Assembly (NCBI GenBank): GCA_028692255.1
Contig: JAQUXS010000017.1
Location: 1-43,157 of the forward strand
Reading direction: 5' to 3'
Length of the DNA stretch: 43,157 nt
DNA from: Clostridium sp.
GTDB taxonomy: Bacteria > Bacillota > Clostridia > Clostridiales > Clostridiaceae
The notes under the pieces are model-generated. The model had not been told where the DNA came from, ran no database searches, and saw nothing but the letters and a program-made list of their open reading frames with translations. This document shows, one piece after another, positions 32,650 to 40,185 of this stretch; the stretch's first letter is position 1; each line of letters begins with the position of its first letter. The position numbers were made by a program, and so were the translations under genes.

Positions 32650-33453
32650 TTAAAATCCTTTCATTTTTATGTTAATAAAATTTAGTAGTGCAGCTTTTTC
32701 ATCCTTTGGTAACCATTCAGTAAGTCGTGCTGCAGCTACAGGTAGTTCCCATTGCTCAATTTGTTCAAGCTTAACCCCTGTTAATTTCATATAATGTTTT
32801 ATATATTCTAAATATAATTTGTTTCTGCCAAAATTAATAATTTGCCTTGCAATATACGGTTTATCTGTTACGATACCAAACTTAATCATTATTGACGTCC
32901 TTGCAATATCCGATAATTGATTTTCATTTGTGGCGGTCATCCAATCAATTATCACTTGTCCTTTACTTGTTATAAGTATATTGTCTGGATGAAGATCTCC
33001 ATGACATAATATATTATCATCTTCAAGTTTATCAATATATTCATAAAGCTTATTCTTTACATTATCCTCTAATAATTCTGTATTTGAAATATTATCCTTG
33101 AGTCTTGTTTTACCATTAGGTAAATCGAATTCAACTTTTTGTTGAATTAATTTATGCAACTCTGCTAAGCGTCGTGCCTCCCTCTTTAACTTCCATGGTT
33201 TAGATGCTATTACTTTCATCATACTTATTCCATTAATTCTTTCATAGATAATACCACTTCTATCATCAACTTCTATAAGTTCATAAACTTTAGGTGTTAT
33301 TTTAAATTTCTTGTAAATGTTAATGCTAACTTCATATTCATTTTCAATTACAATTTTAGGTACATCATACCTAAAAAGCTTCAAAATTTTATCTTGTCCC
33401 CATTCAAATACTTCGGCTGTTCTACCCTGTCCAATTAATTTCCCTTTTTCCAT
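32650..33453 (-). CDS. Aminoglycoside phosphotransferase (APH)-family kinase
   Basis: This 267-residue protein-kinase-like enzyme has an N-lobe glycine-rich loop GQGRTAEVFEW (residues 8-18). The catalytic Brenner motif is CHGDLHPDNILI, with Asp153 and Asn158, and the metal-binding Asp170 lies in IIDW. These are the residues of APH/choline kinase folds. The sequence resembles chromosomal APH-like kinases of unknown small-molecule target more than known resistance enzymes, so I do not call it a resistance gene. In the other copy of the duplication this gene is deleted except for its last codons. Confidence 0.85.
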   Translation of the reverse strand: MEKGKLIGQGRTAEVFEWGQDKILKLFRYDVPKIVIENEYEVSINIYKKFKITPKVYELIEVDDRSGIIYERINGISMMKVIASKPWKLKREARRLAELHKLIQQKVEFDLPNGKTRLKDNISNTELLEDNVKNKLYEYIDKLEDDNILCHGDLHPDNILITSKGQVIIDWMTATNENQLSDIARTSIMIKFGIVTDKPYIARQIINFGRNKLYLEYIKHYMKLTGVKLEQIEQWELPVAAARLTEWLPKDEKAALLNFINIKMKGF

Positions 33454-33489
33454 TTATTAGCCTCCAGTAATTTGCCTTGTAATAATATT

Positions 33490-33549
33490 TTATAGTTTTA
33501 ATATCATCTCTATATCTAACTTTTTAAATCCCATTTTTTTATATAATTT
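33490..33549 (-). pseudogene. C-terminal remnant of a GNAT gene in duplication copy A
   Basis: The last 18 codons (LYKKMGFKKLDIEMILKL, then TAA) match the end of the intact GNAT protein at 37023-37472 in 16 of 18 residues. The rest of the gene has been deleted, joining the remnant almost directly to the TfoX_C-like stop codon. Confidence 0.85.
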
Positions 33550-33552
33550 AAA

Positions 33553-33816
33553 TTACTTTTTACATTTATGACAATTATAAAAATCTTTTAAGTCTGTTTT
33601 TCGTTCCTGCGGCAAAGTTGTTTTCTTAACACCTTGAATTGCACCTTCCAGTGCTAACAATCTATGAATACATGCAGAATCATCAATTTCTTGTATTTTG
33701 AGCCACGCCTGTTCTGCTCCAATATTCTTCAATTCATCATAGGTAAATATACCCACTTCATTCAGCTGCCTTTCAACTTCTTTTCCTATATTAGGTAGTT
33801 TTGATAATTCTCCCAT
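33553..33816 (-). CDS. TfoX C-terminal-domain-like small protein, copy A
   Basis: This 87-residue protein begins with a helix-hairpin-helix-like motif (LSKLPNIGKEVERQLNEVGI) and continues YDELKNIGAEQAWLKIQE and HRLLALEGAIQGVKK, the pattern of the TfoX_C domain that also occurs as a free-standing small protein in Firmicutes. It ends in a Cys-x2-Cys (NCHKCKK) with a preceding basic region. DNA binding is possible; competence function is not implied. The copy at 37520-37783 differs at only two residues. It has its own promoter upstream. Confidence 0.82.
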   Translation of the reverse strand: MGELSKLPNIGKEVERQLNEVGIFTYDELKNIGAEQAWLKIQEIDDSACIHRLLALEGAIQGVKKTTLPQERKTDLKDFYNCHKCKK

Positions 33817-33863
33817 AATTAAACTCCTCTTAAAACTATTATTTTTTAAATTTATATATACAA

Positions 33864-33891
33864 ATTATACCATTGATTCTAACACGGTCAA
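33864..33891 (-). promoter_or_regulatory. Promoter of the TfoX_C-like operon, copy A
   Basis: On the minus strand TTGACC (33891-33886) and TATAAT (33869-33864) are 16 bp apart. The same arrangement is conserved in copy B. Confidence 0.75.
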
Positions 33892-33975
33892 ATCAACGAT
33901 AAAGTCATAGCTAAAATATGCTATAATTATAACTATAATTAAATTCATTAAATAATGATTTCAAGGGGGAAATAA

Positions 33976-34806
33976 ATGAACAGTATAGCCACGCTTGGTC
34001 CAGCAGGTACTTTTAGTGAACTTGCAACAAAAAAATATATTGAAAAGACTAATAAAAATATAGAAACTGCATTCTATCCAACCATAACAAAAGTTTTCAA
34101 TTCAATTGGTAAGGAATGTGAATTAGGAATTATACCCATTGAAAATACTCTTGATGGCTATGTTCATCTTGTACTTGATTTACTTGCCCAAGAAGATTTA
34201 CACATAATACAAGAACTTGTTCTCCCAATTCAATTTTCATTTGTAGCAAATTCTTCAGATATTTCAGGTATTAAAAAGGTATATGCCCAATTTAAAACTC
34301 AAGGCCAATGTTATAATTTTTTAGAACAGCTTAACAGTATTAAAGTTATAACTACTGAAAGTAATGGTGAATCCTTTGAAAAATTAAAAGATGGCATTTT
34401 TGAAGAGTCAGCAATAATTCCTCAATACCTATTGAATACTGAAAATAAATTCCCTTTTGTAATAGAAAATGTAACTGATTCTCAGGATAATGAAACAAGA
34501 TTTGTTGTACTTTCAAAAAATACTGAAAGTTATAATATAAATAAAAATTATAGAACTTCAATAGTTATTATGGATGCTATAGATAATAAACCTGGCGTGC
34601 TATCAAAAATTTTAAATGAGTTTTCTTCGAGAAATATTAATTTAACTTCAATAATGTCACGTCCAACTAAAAGAGCACTTGGTAAATACTACTTTTTTAT
34701 TGATATCGAAGGTCATTATGCTATAAACAAAAACATTAGCCAGGCAATAAAAATAATTAGCAAAAATAATACAGTTAAAGTTTTAGGTTCTTTTCCATTA
34801 ATTTAG
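33976..34806 (+). CDS. pheA: Prephenate dehydratase-like protein with ACT domain
   Basis: This 276-residue protein has the prephenate dehydratase start TLGPAGTFSELATKKY, GIIPIENTLDG at about 51-61, the catalytic-site motif ETRFVVLSK with Thr174-Arg-Phe, and an ACT regulatory domain from about 194 (TSIVIMDAIDNKPGVLSKIL; IMSRPTKRALGKYYF). It should convert prephenate to phenylpyruvate with feedback by phenylalanine. The central region is divergent: the usual SHPQALAQC block reads YAQFKTQGQC here. It stands alone between the two copies of the duplicated segment, on the opposite strand. Family is firm; activity should not be assumed. Confidence 0.82.
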   Translation: MNSIATLGPAGTFSELATKKYIEKTNKNIETAFYPTITKVFNSIGKECELGIIPIENTLDGYVHLVLDLLAQEDLHIIQELVLPIQFSFVANSSDISGIKKVYAQFKTQGQCYNFLEQLNSIKVITTESNGESFEKLKDGIFEESAIIPQYLLNTENKFPFVIENVTDSQDNETRFVVLSKNTESYNINKNYRTSIVIMDAIDNKPGVLSKILNEFSSRNINLTSIMSRPTKRALGKYYFFIDIEGHYAINKNISQAIKIISKNNTVKVLGSFPLI

Positions 34807-34975
34807 CATTTAACACTTTTAGTATAATAGCATAACAATAAATGAGGGTGTGAAATTTTCTCTGTAAATTGACTTTCTATGATAATTATTTGAATGTAAG
34901 ACAGCCACAGAAATAACTTCCTGCCTTGTTTTTAATATATAATTAAAAAATGGGTATGTCAAGAACAACTTCTAA

Positions 34976-35009
34976 TGAACCCCCCCAAAAGTTAGACCTA
35001 AAATCTAAC
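34976..35009. mobile_element. Solo IS3-family (IS150-type) terminal repeat
   Basis: The sequence TGAACCCCCCCAAAAGTTAG followed by a GTTAGA/TCTAAC hairpin is the characteristic end of IS3/IS150-group elements. No IS3 orfA or orfB lies next to it, so only the terminus remains. Confidence 0.6.
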
Positions 35010-35069
35010 AAATTGGAGGTTGGTTTTTTATTAGCAAAATATAGTTTTGAAGTGTTGTTGTCCATTTTT

Positions 35070-35215
35070 TAGCAGCAAAATGATCATCCATTTCTGTTTC
35101 TAACATTTCTTGCATAGTACCTCAAAGCAGATCTTTCAAAGCATCCTGAATATCTTCTGCTGACTAAATATTGTATTCATCCAGAAGATATGCAGATAAA
35201 GTATATATTATCTGC
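35070..35215 (-). pseudogene. IS256-family transposase N-terminal remnant
   Basis: The minus strand reads LLDEYNI, stop, SAEDIQDALKDLL, stop, GTMQEMLETEMDDHF, which is the recognisable N-terminal region of IS256-type transposases with two in-frame stop codons (one of them TGA where GGA is expected). It breaks off after DDHF. It lies on the wrong side of the middle fragment at 35650-35885, so the two do not form one simple decayed gene. Confidence 0.75.
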
Positions 35216-35330
35216 ATATTTGCATTTATATACGCTTTTAGCCTTCTATTTAATCAAAAATCTTTTAAATATAATTGGAATATAGTATAATATTTAACAT
35301 ATTACTATATCTACAGATAGGAGTAAAATT

Positions 35331-35525
35331 ATGTCTTTAAATTTGATAATAATTTCATATATACTTTTAATAATAGTATATATGTTAGGCCCGTCTTTTT
35401 TTAAAATAAAAAAAATCAATAAATTGAAATTCGATATATTTTTTTCAATTATTACAGTTTTAGTTATTCTTCTCTATTTAATTTACTCAAAATTTTCTCC
35501 TAAATTTGGACCAATAGGTTTATAA
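35331..35525 (+). CDS. Small membrane protein of unknown function
   Basis: This 64-residue protein has two hydrophobic helices (about residues 3-21 and 35-52) joined by a basic loop KIKKINKLKF, and a C-terminus ending GPIGL. The ribosome site GATAGGAG is well placed before ATG 35331. It is not recognised and is surrounded by IS256 remnants, so it may be a passenger gene or a chance frame; the ribosome site and the membrane pattern favour a real gene. Confidence 0.5.
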   Translation: MSLNLIIISYILLIIVYMLGPSFFKIKKINKLKFDIFFSIITVLVILLYLIYSKFSPKFGPIGL

Positions 35526-35649
35526 TAAATTAATACCAAAAGTATTAGTACTGAAAGAGAGATAAAAATGAAGTTATTTCTGTTAAATATGGATCACCTT
35601 CAGTAAGAGTAGATAAATTAAGTATATTGTGTTTATAAGGTACATAAAA
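35526..35649. other. Non-coding spacer in the IS graveyard
   Basis: AT-rich DNA between the small membrane protein and the IS256 middle fragment. I see no gene or RNA fold. Confidence 0.4.
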
Positions 35650-35885
35650 TAACATATGCAGCGAGTTTTCGGATAATATTATTATCCTTGACGGAAAAAT
35701 GTACAGCATCTATAAAAACGATTGGATATATATCTGATAGCGGACGTTGTTGCCATTCCTCAATTTCTGGAAATAATCAATCAGTAATGTCAGAAATCAT
35801 TCCTTCGCTTACCTCAAAACCATAATCTGCTTCCGTCATTGGTTTTACTTTGTAAACTTCTTTTTTTCTTACCATAATAAATGGT
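35650..35885 (-). pseudogene. IS256-family transposase central remnant
   Basis: The minus strand encodes YGFEVSEGMISDITD, stop, LFPEIEEWQQRPLSDIYPIV, FIDAVHFSVKDNNIIRKLAA, then YVILCT. This is the IS256 region around the first catalytic Asp (in FIDAVHF). It has at least one stop codon and no start or C-terminus. Confidence 0.8.
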
Positions 35886-35926
35886 CTCCTATTCTTACAC
35901 TTCACCCATAAATTAGATTTTTTATT

Positions 35927-36247
35927 TTAAAGAATGCTACCTATAATTTTACTTATATCCGAAATCTTATTTATTGAATATTTCATATCATCTAATTCTC
36001 CAAATCTATACTTAGCATAGATAAATGGTATACCCGCATATTTAGCTCCTTCTAAATCGCTCATTGTATCCCCAACATATACAGCTTTTTTTAATTTATT
36101 TCTTTCAATAATAATTTTTATATTTGCTCCCTTACCTTCTCCTGTTCTTCCAGACATCTCAATATCCTTAAAATAACTCCATAATTTATGGTAATCAAGA
36201 AAAGCCTGTACATATCCATCTTGACAATTACTTACTATCAAATTCAT
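35927..36247 (-). pseudogene. N-terminally truncated HAD phosphatase fused to a duplication scar
   Basis: The 106 codons encode the second half of a phosphoglycolate-phosphatase-like HAD protein: IVSNCQDGYVQAFLDYH with motif II (SN), KGANIKIIIERNKLKKAVYV, and motif IV VGDTMSDLEGAKYAGIPFIY. Motif I with the nucleophile Asp and the cap domain are missing. The 5' edge is joined directly to the SRPBCC remnant at 36253-36350. A short protein could start at ATG 36247, but without motif I it cannot be a phosphatase. Confidence 0.75.
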
Positions 36248-36252
36248 TATCG

Positions 36253-36350
36253 CTCATAAGGCTTTTTTTAATTTATTATTATTCGTAACTACTTTCCATA
36301 CTTTTTTATTATATGCTTTAAATTTAGCTGTAATAATATTCAAATTACTC
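36253..36350 (-). pseudogene. SRPBCC-gene remnant in duplication copy B
   Basis: Two blocks match the SRPBCC gene at 31531-31929: CTCATAAGGCTTTTTT, then ATTTATTATTAT and on through the N-terminal codons. About 100 bp that lie between them in copy A are deleted. The remnant is joined on its far side to the truncated HAD gene. Confidence 0.8.
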
Positions 36351-36363
36351 AGCATACTAAAAA

Positions 36364-36978
36364 TCACTTAAAATATGTTTCAAATCCATTATTAACAATG
36401 TATGATCCATTTGGAACTTGCATTGCCACTAAACATATATTAAGCAAGTCAACACATGAACCCATTGCATTTATTAAACATAGAAATATTGTAAATCCAT
36501 TTAGCAGTCCTAAAAAATTTTCAATAAAAGGTAATACAACTGATAACAATATGAAAGGCATAATAGAAATAATTAAAAATCTGCTTTTTTTGATTTTTTC
36601 AGTAGTGTAAACAAATCCAAAAAATCCATTTATACCCCAATATACTTGATTTGATTTAAGTACATTAGGTATAAAACAAGCATGAAGGAATTCATGTATA
36701 GTCATAAACATGAAAATTATAACAACATATATAAGAGTAGATAAATTTATTGTGAATGTAATACTAAAACCATGATCACTACTAAAAAGTTCTTTCAATG
36801 GCGGATACAAATAATAGGAAATACACATAGAAACAATACCATTTATAAACATGAAAGGTACTGATAGTAAAGTTGCTATGCCTAAATTAGAAGGTTCCTT
36901 TAGTTTTATCCATCCCTCGGATATTAGCCTAATACCCAGCTTCTTATCTGTAGACAGTATTTTTTTTAAATATAGCAT
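36364..36978 (-). CDS. DUF3267 putative membrane zinc metalloprotease, copy B
   Basis: This 204-residue paralogue of the protein at 32032-32646 is of identical length, with the HEFLH zinc motif at the same place. Substitutions are mostly conservative (for example IFIFITIHEF versus IFMFMTIHEF), which suggests continued selection on both copies. Here the gene follows the GNAT gene with only a scar of the kinase gene between, so it may be expressed with GNAT. Confidence 0.82.
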   Translation of the reverse strand: MLYLKKILSTDKKLGIRLISEGWIKLKEPSNLGIATLLSVPFMFINGIVSMCISYYLYPPLKELFSSDHGFSITFTINLSTLIYVVIIFMFMTIHEFLHACFIPNVLKSNQVYWGINGFFGFVYTTEKIKKSRFLIISIMPFILLSVVLPFIENFLGLLNGFTIFLCLINAMGSCVDLLNICLVAMQVPNGSYIVNNGFETYFK

Positions 36979-36981
36979 TAA

Positions 36982-37013
36982 TTAAAATCCTTTCATTTTT
37001 ATGCTAATAAAAT
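36982..37013 (-). pseudogene. C-terminal remnant of the APH-like kinase gene in copy B
   Basis: About ten codons ending ISIKMKGF and stop are identical in plan to the end of the kinase in copy A (INIKMKGF). Everything upstream is deleted, joining the scar to the GNAT stop codon. Confidence 0.8.
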
Positions 37014-37022
37014 AAATATGTT

Positions 37023-37472
37023 TTATAGTTTTAATATCATCTCTCTATCTAACCTTTTAAAACCCATTTTTTTATATAATTGATATCCATCATCTGTATA
37101 ATCTAATTGTATTTTCACTACTTCTAATTTTTTTGCCTCCTCAACAATTTTTATCAATAGTCTGCCTGCCAAACCCTGATGCCTATACTCCTTAAGTGTA
37201 TACACATTGAGTAACAGTCCTGTTTTACCATTTAGGCAACTTGGAACAGGCAAAGTTTCATAAATACATAAGATGCTAGATGAAACAATTTTGCCATTAT
37301 CCACAGCAATAAAAGCAATCAATGAATTATCTTCTAAATGTTTTTCAATGTATCTTCTAGTATGTATTCTAAATTCCTCTATATTTTTAACGTTCCTAAT
37401 TGAGCACACAAATTCTAACCTATTATCTATTAATATATCAATATCACTTGATTTAATTTTTCTTATTTCCAT
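37023..37472 (-). CDS. GNAT-family N-acetyltransferase
   Basis: This 149-residue acetyltransferase has the acetyl-CoA loop EYRHQGLAGRLLIKIVEEAK (R-x-x-G-x-A/G type) at about 97-115, a preceding LLNVYTLKEY strand, and the closing LYKKMGFKRLDREM motif. The substrate is unknown. It starts at ATG 37472. The corresponding gene in copy A has been deleted except for its final 18 codons, so this is the only intact copy. Confidence 0.88.
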   Translation of the reverse strand: MEIRKIKSSDIDILIDNRLEFVCSIRNVKNIEEFRIHTRRYIEKHLEDNSLIAFIAVDNGKIVSSSILCIYETLPVPSCLNGKTGLLLNVYTLKEYRHQGLAGRLLIKIVEEAKKLEVVKIQLDYTDDGYQLYKKMGFKRLDREMILKL

Positions 37473-37519
37473 ACTTCTTCTCCTACTATATTTATAAATA
37501 AGTTTAACTTCGAAATAAA

Positions 37520-37783
37520 TTACTTTTTACATTTATGACAATTGTAAAAATCTTTTAAGTCTGTTTTTCGTTCCTTGGGCAAAGTTGTTTTCTTAACACC
37601 TTGAATTGCACCTTCCAGTGCTAACAATCTATGAATACATGCAGAATCATCAATTTCTTGTATTTTCAGCCACGCCTGTTCTGCTCCAATATTCTTCAAT
37701 TCATCATAGGTAAATATACCTACTTCATTCAGCTGCCTTTCAACTTCTTTTCCTATATTAGATAGTTTTGATAATTCTCCCAT
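37520..37783 (-). CDS. TfoX C-terminal-domain-like small protein, copy B
   Basis: This 87-residue protein differs from the copy at 33553-33816 only at residue 8 (Ser for Pro) and near the C-terminus (Lys for Gln). The ribosome site and promoter are also conserved. Near-identity at DNA level, compared with the more diverged DUF3267 pair, suggests gene conversion or strong constraint. It heads the copy B gene set. Confidence 0.82.
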   Translation of the reverse strand: MGELSKLSNIGKEVERQLNEVGIFTYDELKNIGAEQAWLKIQEIDDSACIHRLLALEGAIQGVKKTTLPKERKTDLKDFYNCHKCKK

Positions 37784-37830
37784 AATTAAACTCCTCTTAA
37801 AATTATTATTTTTTAATTTTATATATACAA

Positions 37831-37858
37831 ATTATACCATTGATTCTAACACAGTCAA
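37831..37858 (-). promoter_or_regulatory. Promoter of the TfoX_C-like gene, copy B
   Basis: On the minus strand TTGACT (37858-37853) and TATAAT (37836-37831) have a 16-bp spacer, as in copy A; one change in the -35 box. Confidence 0.75.
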
Positions 37859-37952
37859 ATCAATGATAAAGCAATAGCTAAAATATGCTATACTTATATT
37901 AAATTAAGTTGCAATTGTTTATCATTGTACTGTAGAAAAGAGGCCTTTAGTT

Positions 37953-38102
37953 TTGAATCTTATGTTTTGTTTTATAATTGGACTGCTAATTTTACCAGCA
38001 ATTATTTACTATACCGTTAAAGCTGCTGTTGAAGAGGGAACCTTTAATGCATTAATTAAGTATGACAAACATAAAAATGAAGAGCAAAATCACATTGATT
38101 AA
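37953..38102 (+). CDS. Small DUF6019-like membrane protein
   Basis: This 49-residue protein starts at TTG 37953, nine bases after AAAGAGG, or at the in-frame ATG 37962. It has one N-terminal membrane helix (FCFIIGLLILPAIIYYTVKA), then an amphipathic KAAVEEGTFNALIKYDK and a charged tail. The Y.VK.AV..GT..AL..YDK pattern resembles small clostridial DUF6019 proteins. Function unknown. Confidence 0.5.
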   Translation: MNLMFCFIIGLLILPAIIYYTVKAAVEEGTFNALIKYDKHKNEEQNHID

Positions 38103-38234
38103 TGTTATATTTTTTTATTAGATATTTAAGCTATGAAAACTTATTAATTTGTTTAATGGAAATATGTTGAAATTTTTATAAAATAGTGACCTTGGGGGGA
38201 AATAAATGAATGTGAAATAGATAAAGTTCATTGC

Positions 38235-38393
38235 TCACTTTCGCTCATGTAAGCTGTCTATAATTCCTCTAATAAGATTTAAAAGATTTGCAATAATCAA
38301 TAAAGTAAATCCAGCTGTTTCGTTTTTCCATATAATGACTGTTGCCACTGCTATTAAGATGATTGATACTACTAACATCAATTTTGTTTTCAT
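38235..38393 (-). CDS. Small two-helix membrane protein
   Basis: This 52-residue protein has helix 1 LMLVVSIILIAVATVII, a polar turn WKNETAG, helix 2 FTLLIIANLLNLIRGI, and a charged tail DSLHERK. ATG 38393 follows GAGGTAG. It is not recognised. It lies downstream of the pyrophosphatase-like gene and is probably in the same transcription unit as that gene and the XRE regulator. Confidence 0.55.
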   Translation of the reverse strand: MKTKLMLVVSIILIAVATVIIWKNETAGFTLLIIANLLNLIRGIIDSLHERK

Positions 38394-38454
38394 AATTTCT
38401 ACCTCAATTTTTATTATATATCAAAGTGAAAATCACCATTTTTATTACCCAAAC

Positions 38455-38781
38455 TTAACTCAGCATCTCTATTGAAGTATCAAAATATTGCTCTTGAAAG
38501 TGAATTTGTTTTTGTATTTCTACTTTTGTTATTTTCATTCCTTGTGGCACAACCACCCATTTTTCTTCAACATCGTCATTTCTATGGATAATTGCTACCA
38601 CTTCACCTATAAATTCTTTTATAGCTTTATTTATGCCAAGAACATATGCATCTTGTTCCTCTCCATCTGGTGCTATAATACCAGGTATATAGCCATAATT
38701 AACAAAATAATATATATCTTTATGATTCGGATGATATGAACCTAATGGTCTATCAATTACAACTTTTACGATTTTATTCAT
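38455..38781 (-). CDS. Inorganic-pyrophosphatase-like small protein
   Basis: This 108-residue protein has the core of type I inorganic pyrophosphatase: VVIDRPLGSYHPNHKDIYYF, then NYGYIPGIIAPDGEEQDAYV (the DGD-x3-D metal site region, here DGEEQDAY) and AIIHRNDDVEEKWVVVP. It is far shorter than the usual 170-residue enzyme and one of the signature aspartates is Glu, so hydrolase activity on pyrophosphate is uncertain. ATG 38781 follows GGAGG. The gene begins 32 bp after the XRE regulator stop and may be controlled with it. Confidence 0.72.
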   Translation of the reverse strand: MNKIVKVVIDRPLGSYHPNHKDIYYFVNYGYIPGIIAPDGEEQDAYVLGINKAIKEFIGEVVAIIHRNDDVEEKWVVVPQGMKITKVEIQKQIHFQEQYFDTSIEMLS

Positions 38782-38812
38782 TATATTCCTCCACAATAAA
38801 TCTAATTAGCTT

Positions 38813-39910
38813 TCAACTTTTGCTGCGATACTCTTCGATCAACTGTTGAAATTTTTCATTGGACCTTAGAAACATATATTTAGGACTATTCTCAAGCTCT
38901 GATATCAATGCTAGTCGCACTTTTTCCCCCAAGTTCCTCTCTTTTTCTTTTACTATCTCTTCTTTTACTGCTCTTGATGTTTTCAATTTTGCTGCAAAGT
39001 GGTGGTACATAGAAGACTTACTAACATCCCACAGTGTAAAAGTTGCTGAAAAATAGGACCTCAAAAGTGAGATACTGTTCTCAACATTTTTTTGTAAGAT
39101 AGCAACGTGGAGTGGTACAACAATAGCATTCAAATCCCCAAGTTCAAACAACTTTATAAGCTTTTGAGAAAGTTTTGACAAATTAGAAGCATTTTGGCTG
39201 TTTCCTTCTTTCACCTCAACTTCAGCCAAACTAATTAAAATCACCTGAACTTCATTAACTGAAGTGAGTAATTTACGTTCTAGCAGCCTAGCAGCTTCAT
39301 CAAGTTTATCCTGTTTAATGAAAAGTCTAGCTTGAAGTTGTGCCTTATCTAAAGCAGTTCTTTCTGGCAATAAGTCTAACATTTCCTGCGCTTTCTCATA
39401 TTCCTTATGCAAAGTATATTTAGAAGCTAGCATATAAATTGATTTATCTCTAACTTTTTTATTATCACCTTTAGCAACGCGCTCATACAATGCTATGATT
39501 TGTTTTTCATAGATTTCTTTATCGTCAAGACTTGCTCCATACAATATCAAAGAACCATCCAAAAGTACCGCAATTGAATGGATGAGCACATCACAGTTTG
39601 GATATTCCTGTATTTTTTTCATACTCATATTAAAACCAGCTTCAAAACCCTTTTTACTAATTATAGTTCCTACTTCCTTGATAAAACAACTTATTTCTTG
39701 TTCTGTTAACCCGTCATTAAAACAAAGTAACGTATTCAAATCAACTTTAAGTAATCGTGCAAGTGCTGGCAATAAAGAAATATCAGGGTAAGTATACCCT
39801 TTTTCCCACTTGTTAACAGCAGGAGTGGATACACCAAGATATTCCCCAATTTGCTCTTGAGTTAATCCAATTTCTTTTCTTTTTTCTTGGATAATTATAT
39901 TCATAGGCAT
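38813..39910 (-). CDS. XRE-family regulator with helical-repeat C-terminus
   Basis: This 365-residue protein has an N-terminal Cro/CI helix-turn-helix (EKRKEIGLTQEQIGEYLGVS, then TPAVNKWEKGYTYPDISLLP at about residues 6-48). About 300 residues of helical, TPR-like repeats follow (EKAQEMLDLLPERTALDKAQ; LDEAARLLERKL). The layout recalls peptide- or partner-binding regulators, and many clostridial genes of this type are annotated only as XRE proteins. Start ATG 39910 follows GGAG; an upstream in-frame ATG at 39973 lacks a site. Target unknown; the pyrophosphatase-like gene downstream is one candidate. Confidence 0.85.
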   Translation of the reverse strand: MPMNIIIQEKRKEIGLTQEQIGEYLGVSTPAVNKWEKGYTYPDISLLPALARLLKVDLNTLLCFNDGLTEQEISCFIKEVGTIISKKGFEAGFNMSMKKIQEYPNCDVLIHSIAVLLDGSLILYGASLDDKEIYEKQIIALYERVAKGDNKKVRDKSIYMLASKYTLHKEYEKAQEMLDLLPERTALDKAQLQARLFIKQDKLDEAARLLERKLLTSVNEVQVILISLAEVEVKEGNSQNASNLSKLSQKLIKLFELGDLNAIVVPLHVAILQKNVENSISLLRSYFSATFTLWDVSKSSMYHHFAAKLKTSRAVKEEIVKEKERNLGEKVRLALISELENSPKYMFLRSNEKFQQLIEEYRSKS

Positions 39911-40185
39911 TTTATCATCTCCAAATATATCAATAAAGAAACATTCCTTTGAATATATTTTATCTGATTTCATCCACTTCTACAATTGAGTATTTATTAA
40001 ATATAAGGAAATAAAATTAACCGCAAGTTAATTTTAGCAACTCAATATCTCTTAACCAACTTAGCCTACATTAGCTTAATGAATTTTCCATCAAGTTTCA
40101 ACATATATTCAAGTAAAATTAATGATATAATTAATATATGTTTTAAAAAGTTACAAGAATCAATAAATAAAGGTAGTGACATTTA

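Larger units (their letters stand above)
31732..33926. repeat. Segmental duplication, copy A
   Basis: About 2.2 kb, homologous by direct reading to 36253-37893 in the same orientation. It holds most of the SRPBCC gene, DUF3267, the APH-like kinase, an 18-codon tail of a GNAT gene, the TfoX_C-like gene and its promoter. The right edge falls at the shared sequence ending GCTAAAATATGCTATA; the left at CTCATAAGGC. Confidence 0.88.
36253..37893. repeat. Segmental duplication, copy B
   Basis: About 1.65 kb, a direct repeat of 31732-33926. It holds an SRPBCC remnant with an internal deletion of about 100 bp, DUF3267, the last codons of the APH-like gene, an intact GNAT gene and the TfoX_C-like gene with its promoter. 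Divergence is uneven: the TfoX_C gene has about six base changes in 264, whereas the DUF3267 proteins differ at about 27 of 204 residues. Confidence 0.88.

Noticed and set aside
32650..33453. Antibiotic-resistance gene
   Set aside because: The kinase motifs are those of the broad APH fold. Nothing in the sequence or neighbours identifies an aminoglycoside substrate.
40020..40185. RNA gene or riboswitch upstream of the DUF3784-like gene
   Set aside because: The stretch is AT-rich without a stable paired structure or a recognised motif.
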